Source of the DNA: CAZTCJ01 sp964612085
Lineage (GTDB): Bacteria > Pseudomonadota > Alphaproteobacteria > JAJFIK01
Direction of reading: 5' to 3'
Assembly (NCBI GenBank): GCA_964612085.1
Contig: CAZTCJ010000087.1
Coordinates: forward strand, 1-15,355
Length of the DNA: 15,355 nt
In this document: in pieces, positions 6,376-14,404 of the stretch
How positions within the stretch are numbered: the first letter of the stretch is position 1
How the letters are laid out: each line of letters starts with the position of its first letter
Program-made: the position numbers and the translations under genes
The notes under the pieces: generated by a model
The model's database searches: none
Told to the model about the DNA's origin: nothing
Seen by the model: only the letters and a program-made list of their open reading frames with translations

Positions 6376-7686
6376 TCAATCGGGATGGGTATTGTCGTTC
6401 TTGCCTTCGACGACCATTTTCCGGACACGGTGGACCCCCATCCAGACGATCACCGCCACGATCGGAACGCTCAAGGCGATGGCGATTTCCGGACTGATGG
6501 GCAGCACACCCATCTGTTTGAGGCCCTTGGCGGCATAGCCGATCAGCCCCACCACGTAATAGGTCACGGCAGCCGTCGACAGAGCCTCGACGGTCTCCTG
6601 CAGACGCAACTGGATTTCCGCGCGCCGGTTCATGGAGGTCAGAACCGCCTGGTTCTGACGTTCGTTCATGACATCGACGCGGGTCATCAAAAGCTGGGTT
6701 GCCCGCCCCGTATGGCGGGACAGGGATTCCTGCCGGGCGGCCACGGATTCGCACGTCCCCATGGCAGGCGCCAGGCGGCGTTCCATGAATTCGTGGAAGG
6801 TCTGCAGGCTCTGGATGCGTTCTTCCCGCAGCTCGGAAATCCGGCGGCGGACCAAATCGTAATAGGCGGTGGCGGCGCTGAACCGGGCATGACTGTCCGC
6901 ATGCCGGCTTTCGATGGCGGAAGCAAGCCGTGTCAGCCGGTCGAGCAGAACCGGTTCGGCCCGCTCCTCCGCCGCCGCCATGGCCGTGGTGACCTGCGCC
7001 AGCTCCTGTTCGTGCTGTTTGAGGACCGGCGTCAGCGACCGCGCCATGGGCAAGGCCATCAGCGCCATCATCCGGTAGGTATCAATTTCAAGCAGGCGCT
7101 GCACGCTGCGCCCGGCCTGTCTCGGGGTCATGCCGCGTTCGCGCAGCAGAAACCGGCTGAAGCCGTCCGCATGGATCCGGAAATCGGTGATCAGGGTGGC
7201 CGAGGCATCCGAGACATCGGCGCCGATCAAAGCATGGCCGCCGAACAGGACCCCTGAAAGCGCGTCGTAGTCGGATATCTTGCCGTCATCGGGGACCACG
7301 GCCCCGTGGGAGGCCACGATAATCTGCCCCGGCAGGTCCGCGATCCAATCGGCGGGCACCGCATTCAGGGCCGGATCGGAGAACGGATCGTCCGGAACGC
7401 ACCCATCCACCAGAAAGGTGTAACGGCTGAATTCCGTATGGCGTTCCCATTTGACCTGGAACGGGCCCAGATCCGCCTTGAAATGATTGGCGCCGGCCTC
7501 AGGCGAGGAAACACCGAACCGGCGCGCCAGGTCGCAAATGGGCTGGATATCCTGATCCCGCAAAGGCCAATCGGAGAAAAACGCCAGATAGGAAACCCGC
7601 ATGGGCGACTGAATGGCCATGGGCGGACGGGCATGCACCTCGTCATTCAGCACAAACCGTTGAGGATGGTCCGGGGGCATGGGCAT
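6376..7686 (-). CDS. DUF3422 family membrane protein
   Basis: The 436-residue product belongs to the uncharacterised DUF3422 family, recognisable from the N-terminal motif HPQRFVLNDEVHARPP (7-22). Its layout is a soluble N-terminal domain of roughly 220 residues, then a long helical, charged region (about 225-370) likely to form coiled coil. Two transmembrane helices close together follow near the C-terminus (about 372-389 and 400-418), with a short basic/polar tail. A long cytoplasmic domain plus two C-terminal helices recalls CorA-type Mg2+ channels, but the GMN motif of CorA is not visible; the loop reads KGLKQMGVLP. It lies 78 nt downstream of bchO on the same strand and 24 nt upstream of the 51-residue membrane protein. 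The start at 7686 has AAGG about 9 nt upstream; ATG 7680 is an alternative. The function is unknown. Confidence 0.85.
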   Translation of the reverse strand: MPMPPDHPQRFVLNDEVHARPPMAIQSPMRVSYLAFFSDWPLRDQDIQPICDLARRFGVSSPEAGANHFKADLGPFQVKWERHTEFSRYTFLVDGCVPDDPFSDPALNAVPADWIADLPGQIIVASHGAVVPDDGKISDYDALSGVLFGGHALIGADVSDASATLITDFRIHADGFSRFLLRERGMTPRQAGRSVQRLLEIDTYRMMALMALPMARSLTPVLKQHEQELAQVTTAMAAAEERAEPVLLDRLTRLASAIESRHADSHARFSAATAYYDLVRRRISELREERIQSLQTFHEFMERRLAPAMGTCESVAARQESLSRHTGRATQLLMTRVDVMNERQNQAVLTSMNRRAEIQLRLQETVEALSTAAVTYYVVGLIGYAAKGLKQMGVLPISPEIAIALSVPIVAVIVWMGVHRVRKMVVEGKNDNTHPD

Positions 7687-7764
7687 GGCGCTGCACCTTG
7701 TCGGCAGATTCTCGAGACTAAAAACCCTAGAGCGATTGTGTGAAAAAACAAACCGGGGCGATTG

Positions 7765-8646
7765 TCAGAGCGCAAGCCCCTGGCTCTGCCCATGACGGAT
7801 GATCAGATCCACCACATCGTCCGGGCGCTCCTCATGGGCCAGATGGCCCAGGCCCGGCAGGCAGGCAAGCTCCGTATGGCGCAGCCGGGCGTGGAGGTCA
7901 TGGGCGACCGCAGGCGGGATGGCCCGGTCCCCGTCCCCCGTCACCAGCAGCAACGGCGTCCGCAGCCCGGTCAGATCCTTCAGCAGGGGACGCAAATTCC
8001 AATGGGCCATCATGCCGAGGGTGCAGGAGACATGGGCCGGTGACGAGAACAGGCGCTGGTAAAGCATAAGGCCCCTGGGATCGAGCGCGGAGCCGGTATC
8101 GGCGATCAGCCGTTCGACGCGCCCCCGGTCCCGTGCGCTCCAGGCGACGATGCGGGGCATGGCCGGATTGAGAAACAAGGCCTTCGCCATGGTCGGAAAC
8201 AAAAAGCCCGCCGCCCCGCCGAAGGGTTTAAGCGCGCCGTTGACGCCGACCAGCCCGTTGGGCGCAATGCGCCCGTCCAGGATCATCCGCAGCAGGACCG
8301 CCACCCCGGCCGAATGCCCGGCGGCCAGATCCGGTTTCAGATCGAGAGCGTTCAACAGCCCGTCGAGCGCCCGCGCCATGCCCGGCAGCGACAGCAGGCG
8401 CGAGGGGGGCGTCTCGCTAAAGCCATGGCCGGGCAGGTCCGGAACCACGACGGTGAACCGCTCCGCCAGAGGGGCCATGAGATCCCGCCAGGAATGGCTG
8501 GCCGCGCCGGTGCCGTGGACCAGCAGCAGGACGGGCCCCTCGCCCATCACCTGGACATGCCATGTGATACCGCCCGCACGGACGAAACGGCTGGCGTCCC
8601 GGTGCGGCCAGTCGGATCCGTCCTTGTCCCAATCCGGTGCTGACAT
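7765..8646 (-). CDS. bchO: Magnesium chelatase accessory alpha/beta hydrolase BchO
   Basis: BchO is an alpha/beta-hydrolase-fold protein encoded with the Mg-chelatase subunits in many purple bacteria. Its exact role in Mg insertion is not established. From the ATG at 8646 it has 293 residues and begins MSAPDWDKDGSDWPHRDASR, the usual BchO N-terminus. An in-frame ATG at 8658 is also available and neither has a strong ribosome site. The fold is shown by the oxyanion-hole motif HGTGAASHSW (44-53), the nucleophile elbow GHSAG (110-114, Ser112), an acidic residue in VTGDGDRAIPP (235-245) and the catalytic-type histidine in GLGHLAHEE (265-273). The triad therefore looks intact. It lies 65 nt after bchD on the same strand and is probably cotranscribed with bchI and bchD. 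Confidence 0.93.
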   Translation of the reverse strand: MSAPDWDKDGSDWPHRDASRFVRAGGITWHVQVMGEGPVLLLVHGTGAASHSWRDLMAPLAERFTVVVPDLPGHGFSETPPSRLLSLPGMARALDGLLNALDLKPDLAAGHSAGVAVLLRMILDGRIAPNGLVGVNGALKPFGGAAGFLFPTMAKALFLNPAMPRIVAWSARDRGRVERLIADTGSALDPRGLMLYQRLFSSPAHVSCTLGMMAHWNLRPLLKDLTGLRTPLLLVTGDGDRAIPPAVAHDLHARLRHTELACLPGLGHLAHEERPDDVVDLIIRHGQSQGLAL

Positions 8647-8711
8647 GAAGCACATCATGACGCTGTCTTTAACCGATGGCCAGAACTCACGGTAACGGCT
8701 GACGCCGAACC

Positions 8712-10475
8712 TCAGGAAGCGCGCATCACCGCCTGCACCGCCTCGGATACGCCCGAGGGCTGGCCCGGCGGCAAAGGCAGGTAGCGCGCGCCCATGGCCG
8801 CCGCGATCTCGGCGGCCTGGGGCCGGGGCCGGGGCGAGGTGTCGATGACGAGGCCCGTCAGCCCTTCCGCCAGCACCGCCCGCGCCGCCGCCAGCGCATC
8901 CTCGCCCGCCTGCGCCCGGCCGGGCGTGCCATCCCGCGCGATATTGGCCTGGCCGTCGGTCAGGACGATGATCAACGGCGTCTGCCCCCTGCGCTTGATG
9001 CTGTCCGCAAGCTGAAGAGCCGCGTTCAACCCTGTGGCGAGGGGCGTGCCGCCGCCGCCGGGCAGCGCGCCCAGGCTGCGTTTGGCGCGCGTCAGCGAGC
9101 GGGTGGGCGGCAGCAGAAGCTCCGCTTCTTGTCCCCGGAACGCGATCAGCGCCACCTGATCCCGGCGCACATAACAGTCCGCCAGCAGATATTCCACCGC
9201 GCCCTTGGCTTCGGCCAGCCGCTGCACCGCCGCCGAGCCGGAGGCATCGACCACGAAGATCGCCGTCGTCTCGTTGCGCCGCTTGAAGCGTTTGACGCGG
9301 AAATCGTCGCGCCGAACCTCCACCCGGGCGCTCTGCTCTCTTTGTCCGCGCCGCAAGGCCTGCCAGGGGGCGGCGGCCCGCAGGGTCTCCACCACGTCGA
9401 GACGGGCGCCCGAGCGCGGCAGCCCGCGCCGCGTGCCGATGGGACGGCCGCGCAGTTTGGACGCCTGAAGCTGTCCGGCGCCGCCGCCCGCGCTTGAGTT
9501 GCGCGGCCCGGCCGCCAGTTTCAGCCGGTCCAGCAGGCCTTCCGGAATGAACGCCTGGGCCGCCTCCAGGACCTTGTCTTCCAAGGGCTTGTCGGACAGG
9601 TCCTGCTCCTCGCCGGGGTCATCCTGGGACGGATCGTCGGGCGGATCATCAGGCGGTTCGGGCGGCTCTTCTTCCGTATCGTCTTCCAGGGCCGGCAGCA
9701 CGGTCGCCCGGTGGGCGAGGACGAGACGCGCGGCCAGCGCCGCATGATCGTCAGTGGCCTGCTCGACGCCGTCGAGGGCGGCGGCCGCACAGGCCGCCCG
9801 CTGGGCCAGCAAGGGCGCGCGCAACGACCCGATGCCCAGCGCCAGGGCGGTGGAGCACAGCGCTTCCCGGACGGCGTCGCTGATCGTCACATCGGCACGC
9901 AAGGCCCGCGCTTTTCCGATCTCATCCGCCGTATAAAGAGCATCTCCCATGTCGCGGATGCCGGTGGCCCGCAGGTCGATCCGGAAGGCCAGACGCTCCG
10001 TCAAGGCGGGCGGCGGCGCATCCTCGTCTTCCAGGCTTTCATCAAGGGCGATAATGCCGAAGCGGGCGGGCAGCACGAGGCCCAGGCCGTCCCGTTCCAC
10101 GGAGACGGAGCCGGTGTCCATGGCCATGGCGATGCGGGCGGCACTGGCGGGCGGCAGGCGTTCCGCCATGGGCAGAAGCACGATGCCGCCATGGGCCTCG
10201 CTGAGAATGCCCTGGGCCGCGACGGGCTTGCCCGCCCGCAGGGTGGCGGCCAGATCGAGCCCGCCCACCAGACGGTCGTCAGCCGTGTAAGGCGGCAGCC
10301 GCCGCACCGGACACTCCGCAGGCAGAAGAGAGCGGAATTGGGCCAGCCAGGTCTCGCGCACGGGGCCCGCGCCCGCCCGCAGGCTGAGGCCGCCGAGCCC
10401 TGCGGGATCGACCGCGGTCAAGGCGCCGGCAAGGCTTGCCGCCGTCCAGGGATCGAGGGCCTCCCCCTCGGTCAT
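8712..10475 (-). CDS. bchD: Magnesium chelatase subunit D (BchD)
   Basis: BchD forms the AAA+ platform with BchI that drives ATP-dependent insertion of Mg2+ into protoporphyrin IX by BchH. The 587-residue product has three parts. The first is an N-terminal AAA+-like domain (about 1-260) without a Walker A motif, as is normal for BchD. The second is an acidic, proline-rich linker at about 263-296 (EDDTEEEPPEPPDD and similar). The third is a C-terminal von Willebrand A domain with a complete metal site: DASGS (410-414), GGTPLA (475-480) and TDGQAN (506-511). The integrin-I domain contacts BchH/BchI and binds a metal ion. Its start codon overlaps the bchI stop as ATGA (10472-10475), implying coupled translation and balanced subunit amounts. 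Confidence 0.96.
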   Translation of the reverse strand: MTEGEALDPWTAASLAGALTAVDPAGLGGLSLRAGAGPVRETWLAQFRSLLPAECPVRRLPPYTADDRLVGGLDLAATLRAGKPVAAQGILSEAHGGIVLLPMAERLPPASAARIAMAMDTGSVSVERDGLGLVLPARFGIIALDESLEDEDAPPPALTERLAFRIDLRATGIRDMGDALYTADEIGKARALRADVTISDAVREALCSTALALGIGSLRAPLLAQRAACAAAALDGVEQATDDHAALAARLVLAHRATVLPALEDDTEEEPPEPPDDPPDDPSQDDPGEEQDLSDKPLEDKVLEAAQAFIPEGLLDRLKLAAGPRNSSAGGGAGQLQASKLRGRPIGTRRGLPRSGARLDVVETLRAAAPWQALRRGQREQSARVEVRRDDFRVKRFKRRNETTAIFVVDASGSAAVQRLAEAKGAVEYLLADCYVRRDQVALIAFRGQEAELLLPPTRSLTRAKRSLGALPGGGGTPLATGLNAALQLADSIKRRGQTPLIIVLTDGQANIARDGTPGRAQAGEDALAAARAVLAEGLTGLVIDTSPRPRPQAAEIAAAMGARYLPLPPGQPSGVSEAVQAVMRAS

Positions 10476-11500
10476 GCTCCAAAGACCTCTTCCAGCGCCC
10501 GTTCGACCCTGATGCCCGATCCCGCCTCATCGAGCGGATCCCGGCGCAGACGGTGGCGCAGCGCCGGCGGCGCCACCCGCTGGACATAAGATCCAGCGAC
10601 TATTTCATCGCCCTCATAGGCCGCCAGCGCCCGCGCCGCATTGATCAGCGTCAGTTCGCCGCGCAAGCCGTCCGTCCCCAACGCCATGCACAGGCGCGAG
10701 GCCAGTTCCAAGGTCTCGTCGGGCACGGTCATGCTGGACAGCCGGGCCCGCGCATTTTCGATCTGTTTGCGGACCTCCCCATCCTTGCGCTTCCATTTGG
10801 CGATGAAGCCTTGGGGATCGCGGTCGAAGGCATCCCGGCGGCGCACCACCTCGATGCGTGTCTTGAGGTCCGTGGGCGTCTTGATATCGAGCGCCAGGCC
10901 GAAACGGTCGAGAAGCTGGGGCCGCAATTCCCCTTCTTCCGGATTGCCGCTGCCGATCAGCACGAAGCGCGCCGGATGGCGCACGCTCAAGCCCTCGCGC
11001 TCCACCACATTCTCGCCGGAGGCCGCGACATCGAGCAGCAGATCGACCAGATGATCCTCGAGCAGATTGACCTCGTCGATATAGAGAAAACCGCGATGGG
11101 CCTGGGCCAGGAGGCCCGGCTCGAACGCTTTTTCGCCCTTGGTCAACGCGCGTTCCAGATCGAGGGCGCCGACCACCCGGTCCTCCGTCGCGCCCAAGGG
11201 CAGATCCACTACCGGTACGGGTACGGATTTTGTCTTAAGGGATGCTTTACCCTTAATACGGGCCTGACAGTCTTCGTACAGACACTTGCCGGCTTGCGGA
11301 TCGCAGCCATAGCGGCAGCCATCGACCACGGTCATCTTGGGCAGCAAGGCCGCCAGCGCGCGCACCGCCGTCGATTTGCCCGTACCCCTGTCGCCGAACA
11401 CCAGAACGCCGCCCATGCCGGGATCGACCGCCGCCATCAGCAGGGCCTGCTTCATTTCGTCCTGGCCGAGAATTGCGGAAAACGGAAAGGCAAAAGACAT
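10472..11500 (-). CDS. bchI: Magnesium chelatase ATPase subunit I (BchI)
   Basis: BchI is the active AAA+ ATPase of Mg-chelatase. From the ATG at 11500 it has 342 residues and begins MSFAFPFSAILGQDEMKQAL, the standard family N-terminus. The open frame extends 49 codons upstream, but that part is unlike the family and covers the operator-like sequences, so I reject it. Motifs are Walker A GDRGTGKST (36-44), Walker B YIDEVN (140-145), sensor 1 GSGNPEEG (183-190), the arginine finger LLDRFG (R199) and the family sequence RHRLRRDPLDEAGS. Four cysteines at 62, 66, 73 and 78 (C-x3-C-x6-C-x4-C) form an insertion after strand 2 that is absent from the Rhodobacter capsulatus protein as I recall it. 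The ribosome site is weak. bchD follows with a 4-nt overlap. Confidence 0.96.
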   Translation of the reverse strand: MSFAFPFSAILGQDEMKQALLMAAVDPGMGGVLVFGDRGTGKSTAVRALAALLPKMTVVDGCRYGCDPQAGKCLYEDCQARIKGKASLKTKSVPVPVVDLPLGATEDRVVGALDLERALTKGEKAFEPGLLAQAHRGFLYIDEVNLLEDHLVDLLLDVAASGENVVEREGLSVRHPARFVLIGSGNPEEGELRPQLLDRFGLALDIKTPTDLKTRIEVVRRRDAFDRDPQGFIAKWKRKDGEVRKQIENARARLSSMTVPDETLELASRLCMALGTDGLRGELTLINAARALAAYEGDEIVAGSYVQRVAPPALRHRLRRDPLDEAGSGIRVERALEEVFGA

Positions 11501-11536
11501 GGGGCAGGTCCAGGCAAAAGGGGAACGGAACGTGAC

Positions 11537-11554
11537 TGTACCCACCCTATAAAA
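11537..11554. promoter_or_regulatory. Degenerate PpsR/CrtJ-like site upstream of bchI (proximal)
   Basis: TGTACCCACCCTATAAAA keeps the TGT half but has AAA instead of ACA. By itself it would be unremarkable. It is listed because it lies exactly 8 bp (11555-11562) from the second, better site and 36 nt before the bchI start, reproducing the pair geometry seen at bchC and crtE/crtD. Confidence 0.35.
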
Positions 11555-11562
11555 GGGTGAGG

Positions 11563-11580
11563 CGTCAAGTCTGCTGGACA
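11563..11580. promoter_or_regulatory. Near-consensus PpsR/CrtJ-like site upstream of bchI (distal)
   Basis: CGTCAAGTCTGCTGGACA differs from TGT-N12-ACA by one base (CGT for TGT). Its interior GTCAAG half resembles the bchC distal site at 1670-1687. On the minus strand it contains TTGACG, a possible -35, but I see no matching -10 at the spacing used by bchC and crtD. Confidence 0.45.
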
Positions 11581-11633
11581 CTTTGGGCAGCGCTTTACCT
11601 CTTCGGGGGCTTGCCCTGCCCCCTTCAGGCATG

Positions 11634-11671
11634 AAAAAAGCGGCCAATCCGATGACTGGCCGCTCTTTTTT
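11634..11671 (-). terminator. Rho-independent terminator of the cytochrome c gene (bidirectional form)
   Basis: A perfect 8-bp stem, AGCGGCCA (11639-11646) with TGGCCGCT (11657-11664), encloses a 10-nt loop. It is flanked by six A on the left and a T-rich run (11665-11671) on the right, so it can terminate in either direction. For the minus-strand cytochrome gene it lies about 31 nt after the stop codon and gives a hairpin followed by six U. It should insulate bchI from cytochrome transcription. A second 6-bp GC hairpin (11605-11623) has no U tract. Confidence 0.85.
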
Positions 11672-11702
11672 CGATCGTGAGCCCGCAGGCCCGATCCGGT
11701 TC

Positions 11703-12143
11703 TTACATGCCGTCGGACTCGGCAGCCGCGCACTGGCCGTCTTCCGGGAAGTCGGGAGAGACTTCGTCGGAGGCCAGATAGGCGATCAGATCGGCGCGCT
11801 GCTGGTCGTTTTTCAGACCGGCATAAGCCATCCGGTTACCCGGGATCGTCGTGCGCGGATCCTTCAGATACGGATCGAGCGTTTCCGGCGTCCAGACAAC
11901 GCCGTAAGCCTTGTGAGCCGGAGAATAGTTGAACCCATCCAGGGAGCCCGCCTTGCGGCACATCACATTGTACAGGTTCGGGCCGATCCGGTTTTGACCG
12001 GGCTTGACCACGTGGCAGGTCATGCACTGGCGGTAAACCTGCTTACCGCGCTTGATTGCCTCTGCGTCCTGCGCGAAAGCCGGTGCCGCGAAAACGGTCG
12101 CAAGCGTGAGACCGGCGGAAAGAAAAGCTGTTTTAAACGCCAT
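11703..12143 (-). CDS. cycA: Periplasmic class I cytochrome c (c2 type)
   Basis: This 146-residue precursor begins with a signal peptide (MAFKTAFLSAGLTLATVFA, cleavage likely after AFA at about residue 24). The mature protein is a class I cytochrome c: the haem-binding CMTCH spans residues 40-44, IGPNLYNV follows, and the axial methionine is probably M105 in IPGNRMAYAG. The size and sequence fit cytochrome c2, the soluble carrier between the bc1 complex and the photosynthetic reaction centre, though a respiratory role is equally possible. Two extra cysteines, C62 in NVMCRKAG and C138 in an unusual acidic tail (PEDGQCAAAESDGM), could form a disulfide. The start at 12143 is set by AAAGGGA about 8 nt upstream; an ATG at 12200 would spoil the signal peptide. 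It is a single gene with its own terminator. The symbol is by analogy. Confidence 0.9.
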   Translation of the reverse strand: MAFKTAFLSAGLTLATVFAAPAFAQDAEAIKRGKQVYRQCMTCHVVKPGQNRIGPNLYNVMCRKAGSLDGFNYSPAHKAYGVVWTPETLDPYLKDPRTTIPGNRMAYAGLKNDQQRADLIAYLASDEVSPDFPEDGQCAAAESDGM

Positions 12144-12280
12144 CAGATGTGTCCCTTTGATGTCAGACCCGATCGTTAATACGACCCTTACATACCACAA
12201 TAGAGGACTGCTTTATCAAGGCAAGAGGCAGGCTTGGCGCATAAACAACCGCGATAAGTTTTTTGCCCGCGCGTACCCAA

Positions 12281-13891
12281 TTATAAGTCGAATGCCCCTT
12301 CGACATATCGATCCCTGAGGATGAATTTCTGAATCTTGCCCGATCCGGTCAGGGGAAAAAACGAGACGGCGATCCAGCGGGCGGGCGTCTTCTGGGCCGC
12401 CAGATGGGTCCGGCAATGGCGCACCAGCTCTTCCGCATCGATGGGGGTGCCGCTGACGGAGCGGTAAAAGCAGATGGCGATCTCCCCCCATTTGGGATCG
12501 GGCACCCCGACCACCGCCACTTCGGCGATATCCGGGTGATCCATCAGGACGTTTTCGATTTCGGCCGGGAACAGATTTTCCCCGCCCCGGATGATCATCT
12601 CCTTCACCCGGCCGGTCACCGCCACATAGCCGCGCGCATCCATGGTGCCGAGATCGCCGGTATGCAGCCAGCCGTCCCGGTCGATGGTGGCTTCGGTCGC
12701 TTCCGGATTGTCGTTGTATTCGATCATGTTGAGATAGCCGCGTGAACAGATCTCCCCCACCGTGTTCAACGGCGCGACCGCGTTGGTTTTCACATCGCGG
12801 ATCGAGACCTCCGTACACGGCAGCGCCTGCCCGACCGAGCCGCAGACATCCTCGATGGTATCGTCCGTCCAGCTTTGGGTGATGACAGGCGAGGTTTCCG
12901 TCTGTCCATAGACGATCTCAAAGCCGCACTGATAGGTCGCCTGGAACCGGCGCACCAGTTCCGGCGGCACCATGGAGCCGCCGGAGATCGCCATATCGAC
13001 GGACGAGACATCGATCGGCATCCGGTCATAGGCCTCAAGCAGGCCGATCAGCATGGTGGGCACGCCCATGGCAAAATTCACCCGTTCCTGCTCGATGATC
13101 CTGTTCATGGCCATGGGATCGAACAGCTTGGCCATCAGCAGGCGCGCGCGGGTCTGCACCGCGCCGAGCGTGAGAATGACACAGCCCGCCGTATGGAACA
13201 TGGGCATGAAACACAGCCAGGTGCCGAACGGGCGCGCCTCGATCCGGTTTGCGATCAGGCGGGCATTGTTGGTGATGCTGCGATGGCTGAGCAATGCGCC
13301 TTTGGGAAAGCCTGTCGTGCCGGACGTATACTGAATTTGCGCCGGATCGTCGGGCTTGACATCGGGAAGGGACGCCGCTCTTGCGCCGTGCGCCGTCAGG
13401 GCCCGCCAATCGTCCATATCCGTCACTTCCCGGATGGCGGGATTGCCCGTACAGACCTGCCTGGCGATCGCCGCCATGGGATTGCCGCGATACTCCTCGA
13501 CCAGGAACAGGCCAACCGCGCCCGACTGGGTCAGGACATAGTCAAGCTCCTTAGACTGATAACCGGGATTGACCGTGACGAGCGTCAGACCGGCAAGGGC
13601 GCAGGCATATTCCATCATCACCCATTCGGGCGTGTTGGGCGACCACACCGCCACCCGCTCACCGGGCGAAAAACGCGTGGACAAGGCCAGCGCGAGCTGT
13701 TCCGTATCCTGCAAAAGATCGCCATAAGTCCATTGCCGGGCGGTCTCGCCGGCCATGGTCACCTCATGGAGCGCGGGCGCATTGGGCGCGGCTTGTGCCG
13801 CATCGCGCAAGACACCGCCGACGGTGGTATCGATAATGGTGTCGTCCGCCTGCGCCGGAAAATATGACTCTGTCAGCTGAACAGCGTACAT
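12281..13891 (-). CDS. AMP-forming acyl-CoA synthetase (fatty-acid--CoA ligase-like)
   Basis: The 536-residue product is an adenylate-forming enzyme that activates a carboxylic acid with ATP and transfers it to coenzyme A. Motifs in order are the P-loop-like YTSGTTGFPKG (188-198), YGQTE (328-332), HTGD (410-413), the hinge GRVKEMIIRGGENLFPAEIE (427-446) and the C-terminal catalytic lysine K519 in PLTGSGKIQKF. This matches the family of medium/long-chain acyl-CoA ligases. The exact acid cannot be told from sequence, and it is not a known photosynthesis gene. The start at 13891 is well set by GGAGG 5 nt upstream. A TATAGT (13923-13918) could be its -10, but I see no good -35. It is divergent from the VOC gene, with 98 nt between them. 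Confidence 0.9.
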   Translation of the reverse strand: MYAVQLTESYFPAQADDTIIDTTVGGVLRDAAQAAPNAPALHEVTMAGETARQWTYGDLLQDTEQLALALSTRFSPGERVAVWSPNTPEWVMMEYACALAGLTLVTVNPGYQSKELDYVLTQSGAVGLFLVEEYRGNPMAAIARQVCTGNPAIREVTDMDDWRALTAHGARAASLPDVKPDDPAQIQYTSGTTGFPKGALLSHRSITNNARLIANRIEARPFGTWLCFMPMFHTAGCVILTLGAVQTRARLLMAKLFDPMAMNRIIEQERVNFAMGVPTMLIGLLEAYDRMPIDVSSVDMAISGGSMVPPELVRRFQATYQCGFEIVYGQTETSPVITQSWTDDTIEDVCGSVGQALPCTEVSIRDVKTNAVAPLNTVGEICSRGYLNMIEYNDNPEATEATIDRDGWLHTGDLGTMDARGYVAVTGRVKEMIIRGGENLFPAEIENVLMDHPDIAEVAVVGVPDPKWGEIAICFYRSVSGTPIDAEELVRHCRTHLAAQKTPARWIAVSFFPLTGSGKIQKFILRDRYVEGAFDL

Positions 13892-13989
13892 TCTGCCCTC
13901 CCAGTTTTACGGGGAAGACTATAGCAGGTTAAGGGAAGGTCATAGATCGGGGCCCGGAGCCAGACAGCATTGCAAAAAGGAGGGACCGT

Positions 13990-14391
13990 ATGAGCCAGAG
14001 CAAACCCGGGTTCGTACCCTATTTCGGCTATGAAGACGCCAAGACCGCCATGGCCTTTCTGGAGACTGCGTTCGGCTTCAAGACATCGCAGGCCTTCGAG
14101 GACGATACGGGCCAGATCATGCATGCGGAAATGACGTTCGCGGGCGGCGCGATCATGCTGGGCACGGGCCGCGATGAACAACGCCCCGAAGGCAGTGCCG
14201 ATCAACCGGCGGGGCGCGGCGTCTACTGTGTCGTGGAGGACGTGGACGCCCATTTCCAGCGCGCCAAAGACGCAGGCGCCCGGATCGTCTATCCGCCCGA
14301 AGATACGCCCTTCGGAACCCGCCGCTACCGTGTTCTCGATCCGGAAGGCTATGAATGGTCGTTCGGGTCTTACGCGCCGCAGATCGACTGA
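13990..14391 (+). CDS. VOC-fold (glyoxalase/bleomycin-resistance-like) protein
   Basis: This 133-residue protein has the vicinal-oxygen-chelate fold of two beta-alpha-beta-beta-beta units. The first unit begins with FVPYFGYEDAKTAMAFLETAFGF (the usual N-terminal pattern, residues 8-30) and carries IMHAEMTFAGGAIMLG (43-58). The second ends in FGTRRYRVLDPEGYEWSFG (108-126), close to the PhnB-like subgroup. Where many metal-dependent members have GHxW, this one has GYEW, so a canonical divalent-metal site is not assured and a catalytic activity cannot be assigned. The start is clear: AGGAGGG lies about 6 nt before the ATG. It is divergent from the acyl-CoA ligase and convergent with the nitroreductase, with 13 nt between the stops. 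Confidence 0.88.
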   Translation: MSQSKPGFVPYFGYEDAKTAMAFLETAFGFKTSQAFEDDTGQIMHAEMTFAGGAIMLGTGRDEQRPEGSADQPAGRGVYCVVEDVDAHFQRAKDAGARIVYPPEDTPFGTRRYRVLDPEGYEWSFGSYAPQID

Positions 14392-14404
14392 ACGCCCAGA
14401 CGCG

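Noticed and set aside
7687..7764. Regulatory site or promoter between bchO and the DUF3422 gene
   Set aside because: The AT-rich run (about 7711-7753) was checked for TGT-N12-ACA and for -35/-10 pairs, and neither fits.
11605..11623. GGGGGC-N7-GCCCCC inverted repeat between bchI and the cytochrome terminator
   Set aside because: The stem is short and all-GC with no U run in either direction. It could be chance in GC-rich DNA.
11501..11647. 49-codon N-terminal extension of BchI
   Set aside because: The family N-terminus begins at the ATG at 11500. The extension covers operator-like sequence and part of the cytochrome terminator stem.
12144..12280. Promoter of the cytochrome gene (TTGCCT-N16-TATTGT or TTGATA-N19-TATGTA on the minus strand)
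   Set aside because: Two competing weak matches and nothing to decide between them. The 137-nt interval probably holds the promoter, but I cannot place it, and no TGT-N12-ACA site is present.
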